Shown: piece by piece, positions 1 through 9,696 of the stretch
Numbering within the stretch: the first letter of the stretch is position 1
How the letters are laid out: the number at the start of each line of letters is the position of its first letter
Origin: DASUPK01 sp963821705
GTDB taxonomy: Bacteria > Actinomycetota > Thermoleophilia > Solirubrobacterales > 70-9
DNA: 64,000 nucleotides
Assembly (NCBI GenBank): GCA_963821705.1
Contig: CAWGEV010000007.1
Location: forward strand, 248,001-312,000
Direction of reading: 5' to 3'
Made by a program: the position numbers and the translations under genes
The notes under the pieces: generated by a model
The model's input: the letters and a program-made list of their open reading frames with translations, nothing else
Databases searched by the model: none
Told to the model about the DNA's origin: nothing

Positions 1-316
1 GGACCGAGACGCAGCAGAGATCGGCCGAGTTGCCGTTGGCGATCGAATGGTCGGTGGCCGGCGGCACCAGCACCAGGTCGCCCTCGGCGACCTCCTGCTT
101 GTCGCCGGCGACGGTCATCGTCCCGCTGCCGCTGACCACGATGTAGACCTGCTCGGCCTCCTCGTGGGAGTGAAGCTCCTGGTCGATGCCGGCGGGGACC
201 TCCAGCCAGGTCACGGACATGTTGCGAGAGCCCAACTCGCCTGCATCCATGAGGATGTGGTTCCGAAGCCTGTGCCACTCCTCGGTGGGAGCCTCCGCGA
301 GCCGCCTGACCAGCAC
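1..316 (-). CDS. Cupin-domain protein (3' end off the window)
   Basis: 105 codons are readable before the window edge. The protein has a cupin-2 core: a His-x-His-Glu-Glu metal-site motif near residues 48-52, then a glycine-rich turn and the strand with PPATDH. Such small single-cupin proteins bind a metal and are often mannose-6-phosphate-isomerase-like or quercetinase-like; the substrate cannot be read from sequence. The GTG start lies 18 bases after the leuS stop on the same strand with GAAAGG upstream, so it is probably the distal gene of a leuS transcript. Family is fairly sure, function unknown. Confidence 0.75.
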   Translation of the reverse strand, partial: MLVRRLAEAPTEEWHRLRNHILMDAGELGSRNMSVTWLEVPAGIDQELHSHEEAEQVYIVVSGSGTMTVAGDKQEVAEGDLVLVPPATDHSIANGNSADLCCVSV

Positions 317-333
317 GGGGCCTTTCTAGCAGA

Positions 334-2859
334 TCATCCCTTCACGACAAGGTTCACGAGCCGCCCGGGGACCACGATCTCCTTGGCGATCGCCTTGCCG
401 TCGAGATGCCGCTGGACGTTCTCGCTGGCGCGCGCCGCCTCGAGCAGCTGGTCCTCCGTGGCGTCGCTCTCGACCTCGATCCGGTCGCGGAGCTTGCCGT
501 TCACCTGGACCACCAGCATGTAGGTGTCGCGTTCGAGCAGCTCCGGATCCGCCTCCGGCCAGGGCTGCTCCCAGACGCGGACGCCCTCGAGCCACTCGTA
601 GACCTCCGAGCCGAGGTGTGGCGCGAACGGGAAGAGCAGCGACGCTGCGGTGGCGGTCGCGAAACGGACGGTGGCCGCGCCCGTCGCGTTCCCGTAGAGG
701 TCGTCCTTGAGCCGGTAGATGTCGTTGACCAGCTCCATGACGGCCGCGATCGCCGTGTTGAACTGGAAGCGCGGGTCGATGTCGCGGGTGGCCTTGTCGA
801 TCGCCCAGTGCGCCTTGGCGAGCAGCTCGCGCGCCTCACCTTCCGCCCCGTCCGTCGAGCCGGGCTCGGTCCGGTCCGCGACCTCACGGCCCAGTCGCCA
901 GAGGCGCGAGAGGAAGCGGAAGATGCCCTCGGCGCCCTCATCGGACCAGTCGCCGCCCTTGATCGGCGGGCCCATGAAGCAGATGTAGGTCCGGAGGGTG
1001 TCGGCGCCGAAGCGCTCCACGTACTCGGCGGGGCTGACCGTGTTGCCCTTCGACTTCGACATCTTCGCCCCGTCGCGAGTGATCATGCCCTGGGTGAAGA
1101 GGTTGGCGAAGGGCTCGCGCGCCTCCAGCAGACCCATGTCGTGGAGCGCCTTCGTGAAGAAGCGCGCGTACATCAGGTGGAGGATCGCGTGCTCGACGCC
1201 GCCGATGTACTGGTCGACCGGCATCCAGTAGTCGGCGACCTGCTTCCCCCAGCACTCCTCGTCGTTCCGCGGGTCGAGGTAGCGCAGGAAGTACCAGGAC
1301 GAGTCGACGAAGGTGTCCATCGTGTCGGTCTCGCGGCGGGCCTCTCCCCCGCACTTCGGGCACTCCGTCTTGACCCAGTCCTCGGCCGCCGCCAGCGGGC
1401 TCCTGCCCTTCGGCGCGTACTCCTCGATGTCCGGCAGCAGGACCGGCAGCTGGTCCTCGGGCACCGGGACCATGCCGCACTCCTCGCAGTAGACGATCGG
1501 GATCGGAGCGCCCCAGTAACGCTGTCGCGAGACCAGCCAGTCGCGGAGGCGGTAGTTGACCGCGGGCTTGCCCCTGCTCTCCGATTCCAGCCAGGCGACG
1601 ATCTCGTCGTAGGCCTCGCGGTTGTGCTTGCCGTCGAAGCGGCCCGAGTTGACCATGACGCCGTCGCCCGAATAGGGCAGGCCCTCGTCGTCGCGAGACT
1701 GCTCGGAATCCGTGCCCTCGATCACCCGGCGGATCGGCAGGTCGAAGGCCTTGGCGAACTCGTAGTCGCGCTCGTCGTGAGCGGGCACGGCCATGATCGC
1801 GCCGGTGCCGTACTCCATCAGCACGTAGTCGGCGACGAACATCGGGATGCGCTCGCCATTCACCGGGTTGACGACCTCCCGGCCCAGCGGCACGCCGGTC
1901 TTCTGATGCTCCTCCGCCGCCCTCTCCTCCGCGGTGGCGCGAGCCGACTCGTTGACGTACTCGCGGACGGCCTCCTCATGCTCCGTGCCGGCTGCAAGTC
2001 GCTCGACCTCGGGATGCTCGGGCGCCAGGACGAAGAAGGTGGCGCCGAAGAGCGTGTCCGGCCGGGTTGTGAAGACCGGGAAGTCGAGGTCGAGCTCCTC
2101 GCAGCGGAAGATCACCTCCCCTCCCTCCGATCGGCCGATCCAGTTGCGCTGCATCGTGATCACGTTCTCCGGCCATGACTCGAGCAGCTCGAAGTCGTCG
2201 AGCAGCTGCTGGGCGTACTCGGTGATCCGGAAGAACCACTGCTCCAGCTGCCGGAGCTCCACCAGCGTGCCGCAGCGCTCGCAGTGGCCGTCGATGACCT
2301 GCTCGTTGGCGAGCACGGTCTGGTCCTTCGGGCACCAGTGGACCGGCGCTTCGTGGCGGTGCGCCAGGCCGCGCTCGTAGAGCTTCAGGAAGATCCACTG
2401 GGTCCAGCGGTAGTAGCTCGGCTGATGGGTGCCGAGCTCGCGGGTCCAGTCGATGGAGATCCCCCACCGCATGAACTGCTCGCGGAAGGAGTCGATCGAC
2501 TTCTCCGTGGCCTCGCGAGGATGCTCACCCGTCTGGATCGCGTTGTTCTCCGCGGGCAGGCCGAAGGCGTCGTAGCCCATCGGGTGCAGGACCCGAAAGC
2601 CCCGGCGCCGGCGGAAATGGGCGATCGCGTCGCCGACCGAATAGGTCTTCAAATGGCCGACGTGGGGCTCGCCCGAGGGGTAGGGCAGCATCTCGAGCAC
2701 GTAGCTCTTCGGCACGGACGCGTCGAACTCCGGGGAGCCGGGGTTCGGCACGACCCAGGTGTTCTCTGCCTGCCAGACGAGCTGCCACTTGCGCTCGATC
2801 GCCTGGGGGTCGTAGCGCTCAGGTGTCTCGGCGGTGTTCTTGGTCTCGGGTTCTCCCAC
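334..2859 (-). CDS. leuS: Leucyl-tRNA synthetase
   Basis: Charges tRNA-Leu with leucine in the cytoplasm. The 841-residue length fits the bacterial enzyme. The HIGH signature appears as PHVGH at residues 65-69, the KMSKS loop at about 598-602, and the CP1 editing domain lies between. Two Cys pairs near residues 180-200 (CPKD...CERC) and two more after the editing domain (CEEC, CPKC) look like zinc-binding knuckles. The ATG start gives a normal N-terminus (YDPQAIERKWQ). A cupin gene follows 18 bases downstream; upstream is the divergent 74-aa unknown. Large open frames on the opposite strand are codon-bias shadows. Confidence 0.98.
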   Translation of the reverse strand: MGEPETKNTAETPERYDPQAIERKWQLVWQAENTWVVPNPGSPEFDASVPKSYVLEMLPYPSGEPHVGHLKTYSVGDAIAHFRRRRGFRVLHPMGYDAFGLPAENNAIQTGEHPREATEKSIDSFREQFMRWGISIDWTRELGTHQPSYYRWTQWIFLKLYERGLAHRHEAPVHWCPKDQTVLANEQVIDGHCERCGTLVELRQLEQWFFRITEYAQQLLDDFELLESWPENVITMQRNWIGRSEGGEVIFRCEELDLDFPVFTTRPDTLFGATFFVLAPEHPEVERLAAGTEHEEAVREYVNESARATAEERAAEEHQKTGVPLGREVVNPVNGERIPMFVADYVLMEYGTGAIMAVPAHDERDYEFAKAFDLPIRRVIEGTDSEQSRDDEGLPYSGDGVMVNSGRFDGKHNREAYDEIVAWLESESRGKPAVNYRLRDWLVSRQRYWGAPIPIVYCEECGMVPVPEDQLPVLLPDIEEYAPKGRSPLAAAEDWVKTECPKCGGEARRETDTMDTFVDSSWYFLRYLDPRNDEECWGKQVADYWMPVDQYIGGVEHAILHLMYARFFTKALHDMGLLEAREPFANLFTQGMITRDGAKMSKSKGNTVSPAEYVERFGADTLRTYICFMGPPIKGGDWSDEGAEGIFRFLSRLWRLGREVADRTEPGSTDGAEGEARELLAKAHWAIDKATRDIDPRFQFNTAIAAVMELVNDIYRLKDDLYGNATGAATVRFATATAASLLFPFAPHLGSEVYEWLEGVRVWEQPWPEADPELLERDTYMLVVQVNGKLRDRIEVESDATEDQLLEAARASENVQRHLDGKAIAKEIVVPGRLVNLVVKG

Positions 2860-2950
2860 GGCGGCCAGTGTACGAAGCGGCCCCTCACCTCAGGAGTCAT
2901 GGAGGCGCGTATGGCGCGGCGTATATTCGATCCAGACGAAAGGAGGACGC

Positions 2951-3175
2951 ATGTCGAGGCTGATCAGGCTGGACCGGACGGGCCACACGGAGCTGGCGAC
3001 CTGGACCGCGGATGACGCCGATGCCCAGGCGGCCGCGATCGAGGCCTTCCGCCGCGAGCTCGACGAGGGGATGCTGGCCAGCGCGACCCTCTCGGACGGC
3101 TCGGCGGAGGTCGTGCGAAAGCTGCCGCTCGAGGCGGAGCTGGTCGTGATGCGCCGGCCCATCGCCGGGGGCTAG
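2951..3175 (+). CDS. Small acidic unknown protein (74 aa)
   Basis: No family recognised. The ATG at 2951 is preceded by a strong AAAGGAGGA, so this start is preferred over the in-frame upstream extension at 2834. The protein is soluble-looking, with an N-terminal basic strand (MSRLIRLDRTGHTEL), a central Ala/Glu helix and a C-terminal strand. Its stop is two bases before the ATG of the next gene, so the two are likely co-translated. A possible role is as cytoplasmic partner of the downstream membrane protein, which is inference only. Confidence 0.7.
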   Translation: MSRLIRLDRTGHTELATWTADDADAQAAAIEAFRRELDEGMLASATLSDGSAEVVRKLPLEAELVVMRRPIAGG

Positions 3176-3177
3176 GG

Positions 3178-3809
3178 ATGGAGGCGGGCGTCCTGGCCGA
3201 GGCCGCGGCGATGCCGTGGCGGCGGCGGGCGAGTGAGAGGACCCTCGAGAAGGAGGGCCGGATCTGGACGCTGTGGAGCTTCGGGGTGATGGTCACCTTC
3301 GGGCTGCCGGCCGCCCTACTGATCTGGATCCAGCCGCTCGCGTTTCCGGTGGCCGCGATCTTCCTCGGACACGGGATCGCGGTGCTCCACCTGCAGGCGC
3401 GCCGGGGCGCGCGCGGCGTGAAGCGGATTCGCGACGCCGCGGCACCCGCCGAGCACAGGGCCCTCGGCCTGCTCGGCGACCTGGTCGGGCACGACGCCCG
3501 TGGGCTGCTGGATGAGACCGGTTTGGCGCTCCAGACCGGGGCCCTGGGAGCGTGGCTGATCGGTCAGGAGGGCGCGATCCTCGTCCGGCCCGGCGGGCGC
3601 CGGGTGCATTGCTTCTGCGTGCGGGTCGGTGAGTCCGATGACCTGCCTCAGGGCGACCGGGTCGCGCACCTGCTGCTGGCGCTGCGCGAGGACGAGGAGG
3701 GCTTCGCGACCGTCGCCAACCGGAACTTCTCGGGCGCCGCCTGGCGCCTCAGGTGGCAGCTGCCGGACGACGTCCGGCCGGCGCTGCGCGCGGCGCGCAC
3801 CCTCTCCCG

Positions 3810-3813
<4 letters not shown>
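3178..3813 (+). CDS. Unknown membrane protein with two TM helices
   Basis: 211 residues, not recognised. A basic N-terminus (residues 14-30) is followed by two closely spaced hydrophobic helices at about 32-52 and 56-72. A cytoplasmic domain of about 135 residues then ends in strands rich in Arg and Trp. This hairpin plus soluble-domain layout is common in actinobacterial proteins of unknown function. The gene starts 2 bases after the preceding small gene. Its TAG stop overlaps the acs stop (3810-3812) tail to tail, so there is no room for separate terminators between them. Confidence 0.7.
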
Positions 3814-5795
<1,982 letters not shown>

Positions 5796-5915
5796 CTCTA
5801 CTCACTCCTTCTCGTAAGTCCGTAAAGGCAACCTATCGCGGCCGGACAGGCGGGCCGGGCCCCCTGCACCGGCGCCGTCCGTCGTGGGTTGCTCGTCAGT
5901 CGTGGAGCCTGATTC

Positions 5916-6806
5916 TCAGCCTGCAGCCGCCTGGCGTGAGGGGAGGTTGGCCGCCTCCGCGAGGAGGTCGACCTGCTCCGGGTCGCTGGCGGCGGGGAAG
6001 AAGACCAGCTCGTCGCAGCCGGCGGCTTCGAATGCCGAGATGTACCGCTGGACCGTTTCCGGGTCCTTGGCGGCGGAGTCGGCGATGAACCGGGCGATGT
6101 CCTCGCCCAGCCAGGCGTAGTAGTCAAAGAGGTCGTGCTCGGCGTTCTTCACGGCGTCCGGGCCGAGTGAGAAGTAGATCAGGGCCATCTTGTACGGACT
6201 GCCCTCGCGCCCGGCCGCCTGCCACGCCTTGTCGAGGTTCTCGGCGTCCTGTTTGAACTGGTCCGGGCCGGCGCCGCTCTGGGTCCAGCCGTCGGCGAAT
6301 CTGGCGGCTCGCTCGAACGCCTTCTGGACCGAGCCGCCGACCAGGAGGGTGGGGCTGTCGCCCTGCGGGCGGGGGCCGACCTTCGACTCGAGGTCGCCGT
6401 CGCCGTCCCAGATGGCGCGGATCCGCTCCAGGGCGGAGTCCAGCCACTGGCCGCGGGTGGACATGTCGATGCCGCTGATCTCGTAGTCGTCCTCGCGGCC
6501 GCCGAGTGCGATGCCAAGGACGGCGCGGCCGCCGCCGGCGAGTGCGTCGAGGGAGAGGAACTGCTTGGCGATCAGGGCCGGGTTCTGGCGGAGGGGACCG
6601 AGCATGACGTCGGTGGCGAGGCGGATGCGCTCGGTGACCGCCGCCGCGGCCGAGAGGGCGACCACTGGCTCGTAGCTCGGGTAGACGATGCGGTCGATGG
6701 TCCCGAGGGTGCTGAAGCCGGCGTCCTCCGCGGCGTGGGCCCAGTCGGTGATCTGGTCTCCGGCGGTGCCCGGCACGGCGTTCGGGAGGCCGATTCCGAT
6801 TTCCAT
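5916..6806 (-). CDS. LLM-class F420-dependent oxidoreductase
   Basis: A 296-residue luciferase-like TIM barrel. The N-terminus (MEIGIGLPNAVPGT) and the segment RIRLATDVMLGPLRQNP are typical of the coenzyme-F420-dependent branch in Actinobacteria. The substrate cannot be assigned; relatives act on glucose-6-phosphate, methylene-H4MPT-like compounds or xenobiotics. The start is 31 bases from the divergent start of a PPOX-type F420 enzyme, so the two F420 enzymes share one very short intergenic region and may be co-controlled. Confidence 0.88.
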   Translation of the reverse strand: MEIGIGLPNAVPGTAGDQITDWAHAAEDAGFSTLGTIDRIVYPSYEPVVALSAAAAVTERIRLATDVMLGPLRQNPALIAKQFLSLDALAGGGRAVLGIALGGREDDYEISGIDMSTRGQWLDSALERIRAIWDGDGDLESKVGPRPQGDSPTLLVGGSVQKAFERAARFADGWTQSGAGPDQFKQDAENLDKAWQAAGREGSPYKMALIYFSLGPDAVKNAEHDLFDYYAWLGEDIARFIADSAAKDPETVQRYISAFEAAGCDELVFFPAASDPEQVDLLAEAANLPSRQAAAG

Positions 6807-6837
6807 TCCGTGCTCCTTTCGTCGCTAAGTTCGTTTG

Positions 6838-7308
6838 GTGAGCGCTTCTCAATCTACCGGCTTAGTTGCGTGGGCAAACACTTTGCTCGAGACCGAGCGG
6901 GTAGGGAGGCTCGGCTTCCTGGATGACGAGGGGGCGCCGAGGGTGCTGCCGGTGACCTTCGCGGTGGCCGAGGGGCGGATCTGGAGCGCGATCGACCGGA
7001 AGCCGAAGTCGGCGGCGGAGCCGGCGCGGGTGGGATTCCTGCGGAGGGATCCGCGGGGGGCGCTGACGGTGGATCGGTACTCAGACGACTGGGAGGAACT
7101 GGCCTGGGTGCAGGCGCTTGGAGCGGTGAAGATCATGGATCTCGAGGCGGGTGCGGCGGGGTTGGCGGCGCTCACGGGGAAGTATGAGCAGTACCGCGGG
7201 GAGGCGCCGCCGGGTCCTCTGCTGGCTCTTCGGCCGGAGAGGTATCTGTGGTGGCGAGCTGCGGATCCGGAGGGCCGAGGCGGGCGTAGCGGCGGCCGCG
7301 GCGCGTGA
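6838..7308 (+). CDS. PPOX-class F420-dependent oxidoreductase (TIGR03668-like)
   Basis: A 156-residue split-barrel flavin/F420 protein: R(V)GRLGFLDDEGAPRVLPV is the first barrel strand pair, and the C-terminal RPERYLWWRA is the usual end of this subfamily. It probably uses F420H2 to reduce an unknown substrate. Start is GTG 6838, with an in-frame TTG three bases earlier also possible. No clear Shine-Dalgarno fits in the 31-base divergent region, so a leaderless message is plausible. The last 137 bases overlap, antisense, the Phd-like tail of the tRNA-Ala locus; the family normally ends at about WWRA, so the final 15 residues may be extra. Confidence 0.85.
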   Translation: MSASQSTGLVAWANTLLETERVGRLGFLDDEGAPRVLPVTFAVAEGRIWSAIDRKPKSAAEPARVGFLRRDPRGALTVDRYSDDWEELAWVQALGAVKIMDLEAGAAGLAALTGKYEQYRGEAPPGPLLALRPERYLWWRAADPEGRGGRSGGRGA

Positions 7309-7390
7309 TCAGGATCTCGTCGCCGGCTGCGGCGCGTTCCATCCAGTAGCCGAAGTGGTTGCGGAACTCGTGCGCCCCGACTTGATGGTG
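7172..7390 (-). pseudogene. Phd/YefM-like antitoxin remnant or start-less antitoxin
   Basis: Immediately 3' of tRNA-Ala on the same strand the reading frame encodes VGAHEFRNHFGYWMERAAAG then EILITRRGRRYARL. This is the DNA-binding N-terminal half of a Phd/YefM antitoxin, which normally begins M-x-x-VGAHEF. Here the codon in the start position is CAT (7385-7387) and there is no ATG, GTG or TTG between the tRNA and the conserved core. It is therefore either a remnant, read only as an extension of the upstream frame through the tRNA, or started at a near-cognate codon. The tail is Pro/Glu/Ala-rich. No VapC/PIN or RelE partner lies next to it. Confidence 0.6.
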
Positions 7391-7894
7391 ACTCGGCGGG
7401 TCCGGAGAGTGGAGCTGGTGGGACTCGAACCCACGGCCTCCTGCATGCCATGCAGGCGCTCTGCCCAGCTGAGCTACAGCCCCAACGAGTTCGTACTCGG
7501 CTGCGAAGTGTATCGCCGCCCTTTGGCCGTTCCGGGGAGGGTCCACCCGGAGGGAAATCCATCCCTGACCGGCGATCAGATCAATGGGAATCAGGTACGT
7601 CTCACGCAAAGAATCGCAGTATGCGGCAACCGCGTCGATTTCATCTGCGCTGTATGACTCACGGATATAGCCCTGGGTCGGGCTATAAGAACTGCGTCGT
7701 AGGCGGACTTCCACAGTGCCTTCGTTGAGCGCAGCCCACTTGCACTGAACCCGTAGGAGGCGACCAGGGACCTCGATCACCAGGTCGTAGGGCGGGTGAT
7801 CAGTGAGCGGTCGTGCCACGACGCAGCCCGCTCGGATGGCCGCCAGTGCGATTTCAGCCTCCGCTATGTCGCCCTTGTCGTTAGAGGAGAGCAC
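7172..7894 (-). CDS. PD-(D/E)XK group-I-intron-type endonuclease; frame runs through tRNA-Ala
   Basis: Residues 1-137 resemble the intron-associated PD-(D/E)XK homing endonucleases (I-Ssp6803I type). The N-terminal GDIAEAEIALAAI carries the conserved Glu (E12), then PYDLV (D37) and VQCKWA (Q50, K52) complete a D-x(n)-Q/E-x-K core. The frame has no stop before tRNA-Ala and is translated straight across it (AVAQLGRAPAWHAGG...), a well-known artefact pattern, then into the Phd-like segment, for 240 codons in total. The true C-terminus is unknown: RNase P cleavage at the tRNA 5' end would cut the message near codon 137. Free-standing homing gene beside its tRNA target is my preferred reading. Confidence 0.6.
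   Translation of the reverse strand: MLSSNDKGDIAEAEIALAAIRAGCVVARPLTDHPPYDLVIEVPGRLLRVQCKWAALNEGTVEVRLRRSSYSPTQGYIRESYSADEIDAVAAYCDSLRETYLIPIDLIAGQGWISLRVDPPRNGQRAAIHFAAEYELVGAVAQLGRAPAWHAGGRGFESHQLHSPDPPSHHQVGAHEFRNHFGYWMERAAAGDEILITRRGRRYARLGPPDPQLATTDTSPAEEPAEDPAAPPRGTAHTSP
7410..7483 (-). tRNA. tRNA-Ala (anticodon GGC)
   Basis: Full cloverleaf: acceptor GGGGCTG/CAGCTCC with one G-U pair, D arm GCTC...GAGC, anticodon stem CCTGC/GCAGG around loop ATGGCAT (GGC at 34-36), T arm with TTCGAGT, discriminator A. The CCA end is not encoded. It is embedded in a protein-coding frame on the same strand that is open from 7894 to 7172. Confidence 0.97.
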
Positions 7895-7977
7895 CCGGCG
7901 ATACTCGCGCGGGTGATGTCGCGCGGGACGCGCGAAATGTCAGGAGTGTGTGACGGGACGGTGGTGGAAGCGCGCAG

Positions 7978-8676
7978 CTACGCCGCGCGCTCCTGCCGGC
8001 CGTCCTCGTCGATGTCGAGGATCAGCCGGCCGCGGCGCGTGTCCCGCACCACGAAGTCGAACGGAGCCTTCTCCTCCAGCTCCCGCAGCAGATCGATCGG
8101 GTTCTCCAGGTTCATCGAGACCGTCGCCCGGCCCCCCGAGAACCTCTTCACCCTGATCTCGGACGCTCCATCGATCCCCGCCGCCGCATCCTCGAACCCC
8201 GTCAACTGCGCGAAGTCATTGAGCGGCCCGACCTCGACCTCCACCAGCCCCGCGAACACCCCGCCCTTCGTCGGCGCGGTCCCGACGGCCGGCCGGTCCT
8301 GCTCCTCCTCGATCCCCAGCCGGACCCGCGCCACGTCCGCCAGCTCGGAGACGCGCGCACCCAGCTCGTCCCGCAGGTTCGAAAGCTCGGTCACGCGGTC
8401 CGCCATCTGCACCGCATCCTCCAGCGCCTTCATCCGGATCCGCGTCGCCTGCCGCCGCGCCTGGCCGTAGATCTCCTCGATCCCCTTGCTGACGGCGGCG
8501 GCCATCGGCTTCTTGAGTACGTCCTGCAGCCGCTTCTCCCGCTCCACCACCCTCTCGGCGAGCCGCTGCGCCTCCTGCTCCAAGCGGGCCAGGCGCGCGT
8601 CGCGCGCCTCTATGGCGGCGTCGACCTGGTCTGGGTCGTAGCCCCGTAATGCGCGGCGGAATCTCTCCGTCGACAC
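7978..8676 (-). CDS. DivIVA-like coiled-coil protein
   Basis: 232 residues with GTG start. The N-terminus FRRALRGYDPDQVDAAI matches the membrane-binding/gyration motif of DivIVA-domain proteins (R-G-Y-x-x-x-x-V-D). Residues about 20-60 and 85-115 are heptad-like coiled coil. The C-terminal ~100 residues (EVGPLNDFAQLTGFEDAAAGI... VSMNLENPIDLLREL) form a separate alpha/beta domain I do not recognise, not found in classic DivIVA. A role in polar or septal organisation is inference from the N-terminal domain. It follows rsfS on the same strand, 30 bases apart. Confidence 0.7.
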   Translation of the reverse strand: MSTERFRRALRGYDPDQVDAAIEARDARLARLEQEAQRLAERVVEREKRLQDVLKKPMAAAVSKGIEEIYGQARRQATRIRMKALEDAVQMADRVTELSNLRDELGARVSELADVARVRLGIEEEQDRPAVGTAPTKGGVFAGLVEVEVGPLNDFAQLTGFEDAAAGIDGASEIRVKRFSGGRATVSMNLENPIDLLRELEEKAPFDFVVRDTRRGRLILDIDEDGRQERAA

Positions 8677-8706
8677 GTGGCCAGCCTAGGGTGGGTGTCG
8701 GACGGC

Positions 8707-9099
8707 TTAGCCGCCGCTCCCGGATGCAGCGGCCTGGCGGCCGCTCAGCTCCAGGTTCGGCGCCTCGCCCCAGAGCACCTCCAGCCGGTACCTGTCGCGC
8801 AACTCCGGCGTGAAGACGTGCAGCACCGCGTCCAGGTAGTCCATCAGGATCCACTCCGCCTCCCGCTCCCCCTCCACGCGGGCCGGCAGCCACCCGTCGG
8901 CCTTCATCCGGCCATGCACCTCGTCATGGATCGCCTTCGCCTGCCGCTCGTTGCGCGCCGTGCAGATCACCAGGAAGTCGGTGTACCCCACCAGCTCACG
9001 CACGTCGAGCGCGACCAGATCGGTCGCCCCCTTCTCGTCCGCGATCGCGGCCAGCCGCCGCGCCAGCTCCTCCGAGGTCAGCCCCGTCCCGCGGGTCAT
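8707..9099 (-). CDS. rsfS: Ribosomal silencing factor RsfS
   Basis: Binds uL14 on the large subunit and blocks subunit joining in starvation. The 130-residue protein has the family core: IADEKGATDLVALDVRE, then YTDFLVICTARNERQ, and AEWILMDYLDAVLHVF near the end. The ATG overlaps the nadD stop (ATGA), so translation is coupled; nadD-rsfS is a very common pair. Confidence 0.96.
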   Translation of the reverse strand: MTRGTGLTSEELARRLAAIADEKGATDLVALDVRELVGYTDFLVICTARNERQAKAIHDEVHGRMKADGWLPARVEGEREAEWILMDYLDAVLHVFTPELRDRYRLEVLWGEAPNLELSGRQAAASGSGG

Positions 9100-9692
9100 C
9101 GATACAACCCCCGCTCCTCGATCACCTTCACCACCGGATCCGGCACCAGGTGCCGCAGCGGCTTTCCCTCCCGAGCCCGCTGCCTGATTGTGGTCGAGGA
9201 CGCTCCGCAAAGTGGCATGTCGATTATCTCCGCCCTGTCGGATGCACCGAGCCGCTCCAGAGCGGACTGCACCGCCCCCAGCCCGACTCCCGGCCGCGGC
9301 ACCACCCCCAGCCGTGCCAGCTCCAGCACCCGCGCCGGCTCCTTCCAACTCGCCAGCCCGGCCGCCATGTCGGCCCCGAGCAGGAACCAGAACTCGTCCT
9401 CCGGCCGCGACTCGGCCAGCAACTCGAGGGTCCGGTAGCTGTAGGAGATCTCGTCCCGCTCCACCTCGAGCCCGGAGGCCTCCACACCTTCGTCGCCACC
9501 GGCGGCCAGCATCGCCATCTCCAGCCGCACCTCTGCACCCGGCTCGTCCTCGATCTCCTTGTGCGGCGCGCGCCCGGTCACCATCAGCAGCACCCGGTCC
9601 AAGCCGAGCTGCCACCGAGCCTCCTGGGCAAGGAGGAGATGTCCGACGTGGGGCGGGTTGAAGGCCCCGCCCAGGACCCCGATCCGAGCGAC
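9096..9692 (-). CDS. nadD: Nicotinate-nucleotide adenylyltransferase, non-canonical start
   Basis: Transfers AMP to nicotinate mononucleotide in NAD synthesis. The essential nucleotide-binding motif GGAFNPPHVGH is fully in frame, with SxTxIRQR (SSTTIRQR) near the end. However, no ATG, GTG or TTG exists between an in-frame upstream TGA and that motif; the first canonical codon is TTG at 9602, which would delete the active site. An AGGGAG (9700-9705) sits exactly 7 bases before GTC (9690-9692), giving V/M-ARIGVLGG, a normal N-terminus of a 198-residue protein. I therefore place the start at GTC. The proA stop lies in the spacer, so coupling is expected. A base-call error (GTG to GTC) is the alternative. 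Confidence 0.88.
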   Translation of the reverse strand, partial: VARIGVLGGAFNPPHVGHLLLAQEARWQLGLDRVLLMVTGRAPHKEIEDEPGAEVRLEMAMLAAGGDEGVEASGLEVERDEISYSYRTLELLAESRPEDEFWFLLGADMAAGLASWKEPARVLELARLGVVPRPGVGLGAVQSALERLGASDRAEIIDMPLCGASSTTIRQRAREGKPLRHLVPDPVVKVIEERGLYR

Positions 9693-9696
9693 CGCA

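Noticed and set aside
406..2178. 590-codon open frame antisense to leuS
   Set aside because: High-GC codon bias keeps antisense frames open; leuS is complete with all motifs, and this frame is Arg/Val/Asp-rich with no family resemblance. Similar shadows antisense to acs, pbp2 and valS were rejected for the same reason.
7410..7483. Protein-coding meaning of the AVAQLGRAPAWHAGG segment
   Set aside because: It is the translation of tRNA-Ala itself; this peptide pattern is a known artefact of reading through tRNA genes.
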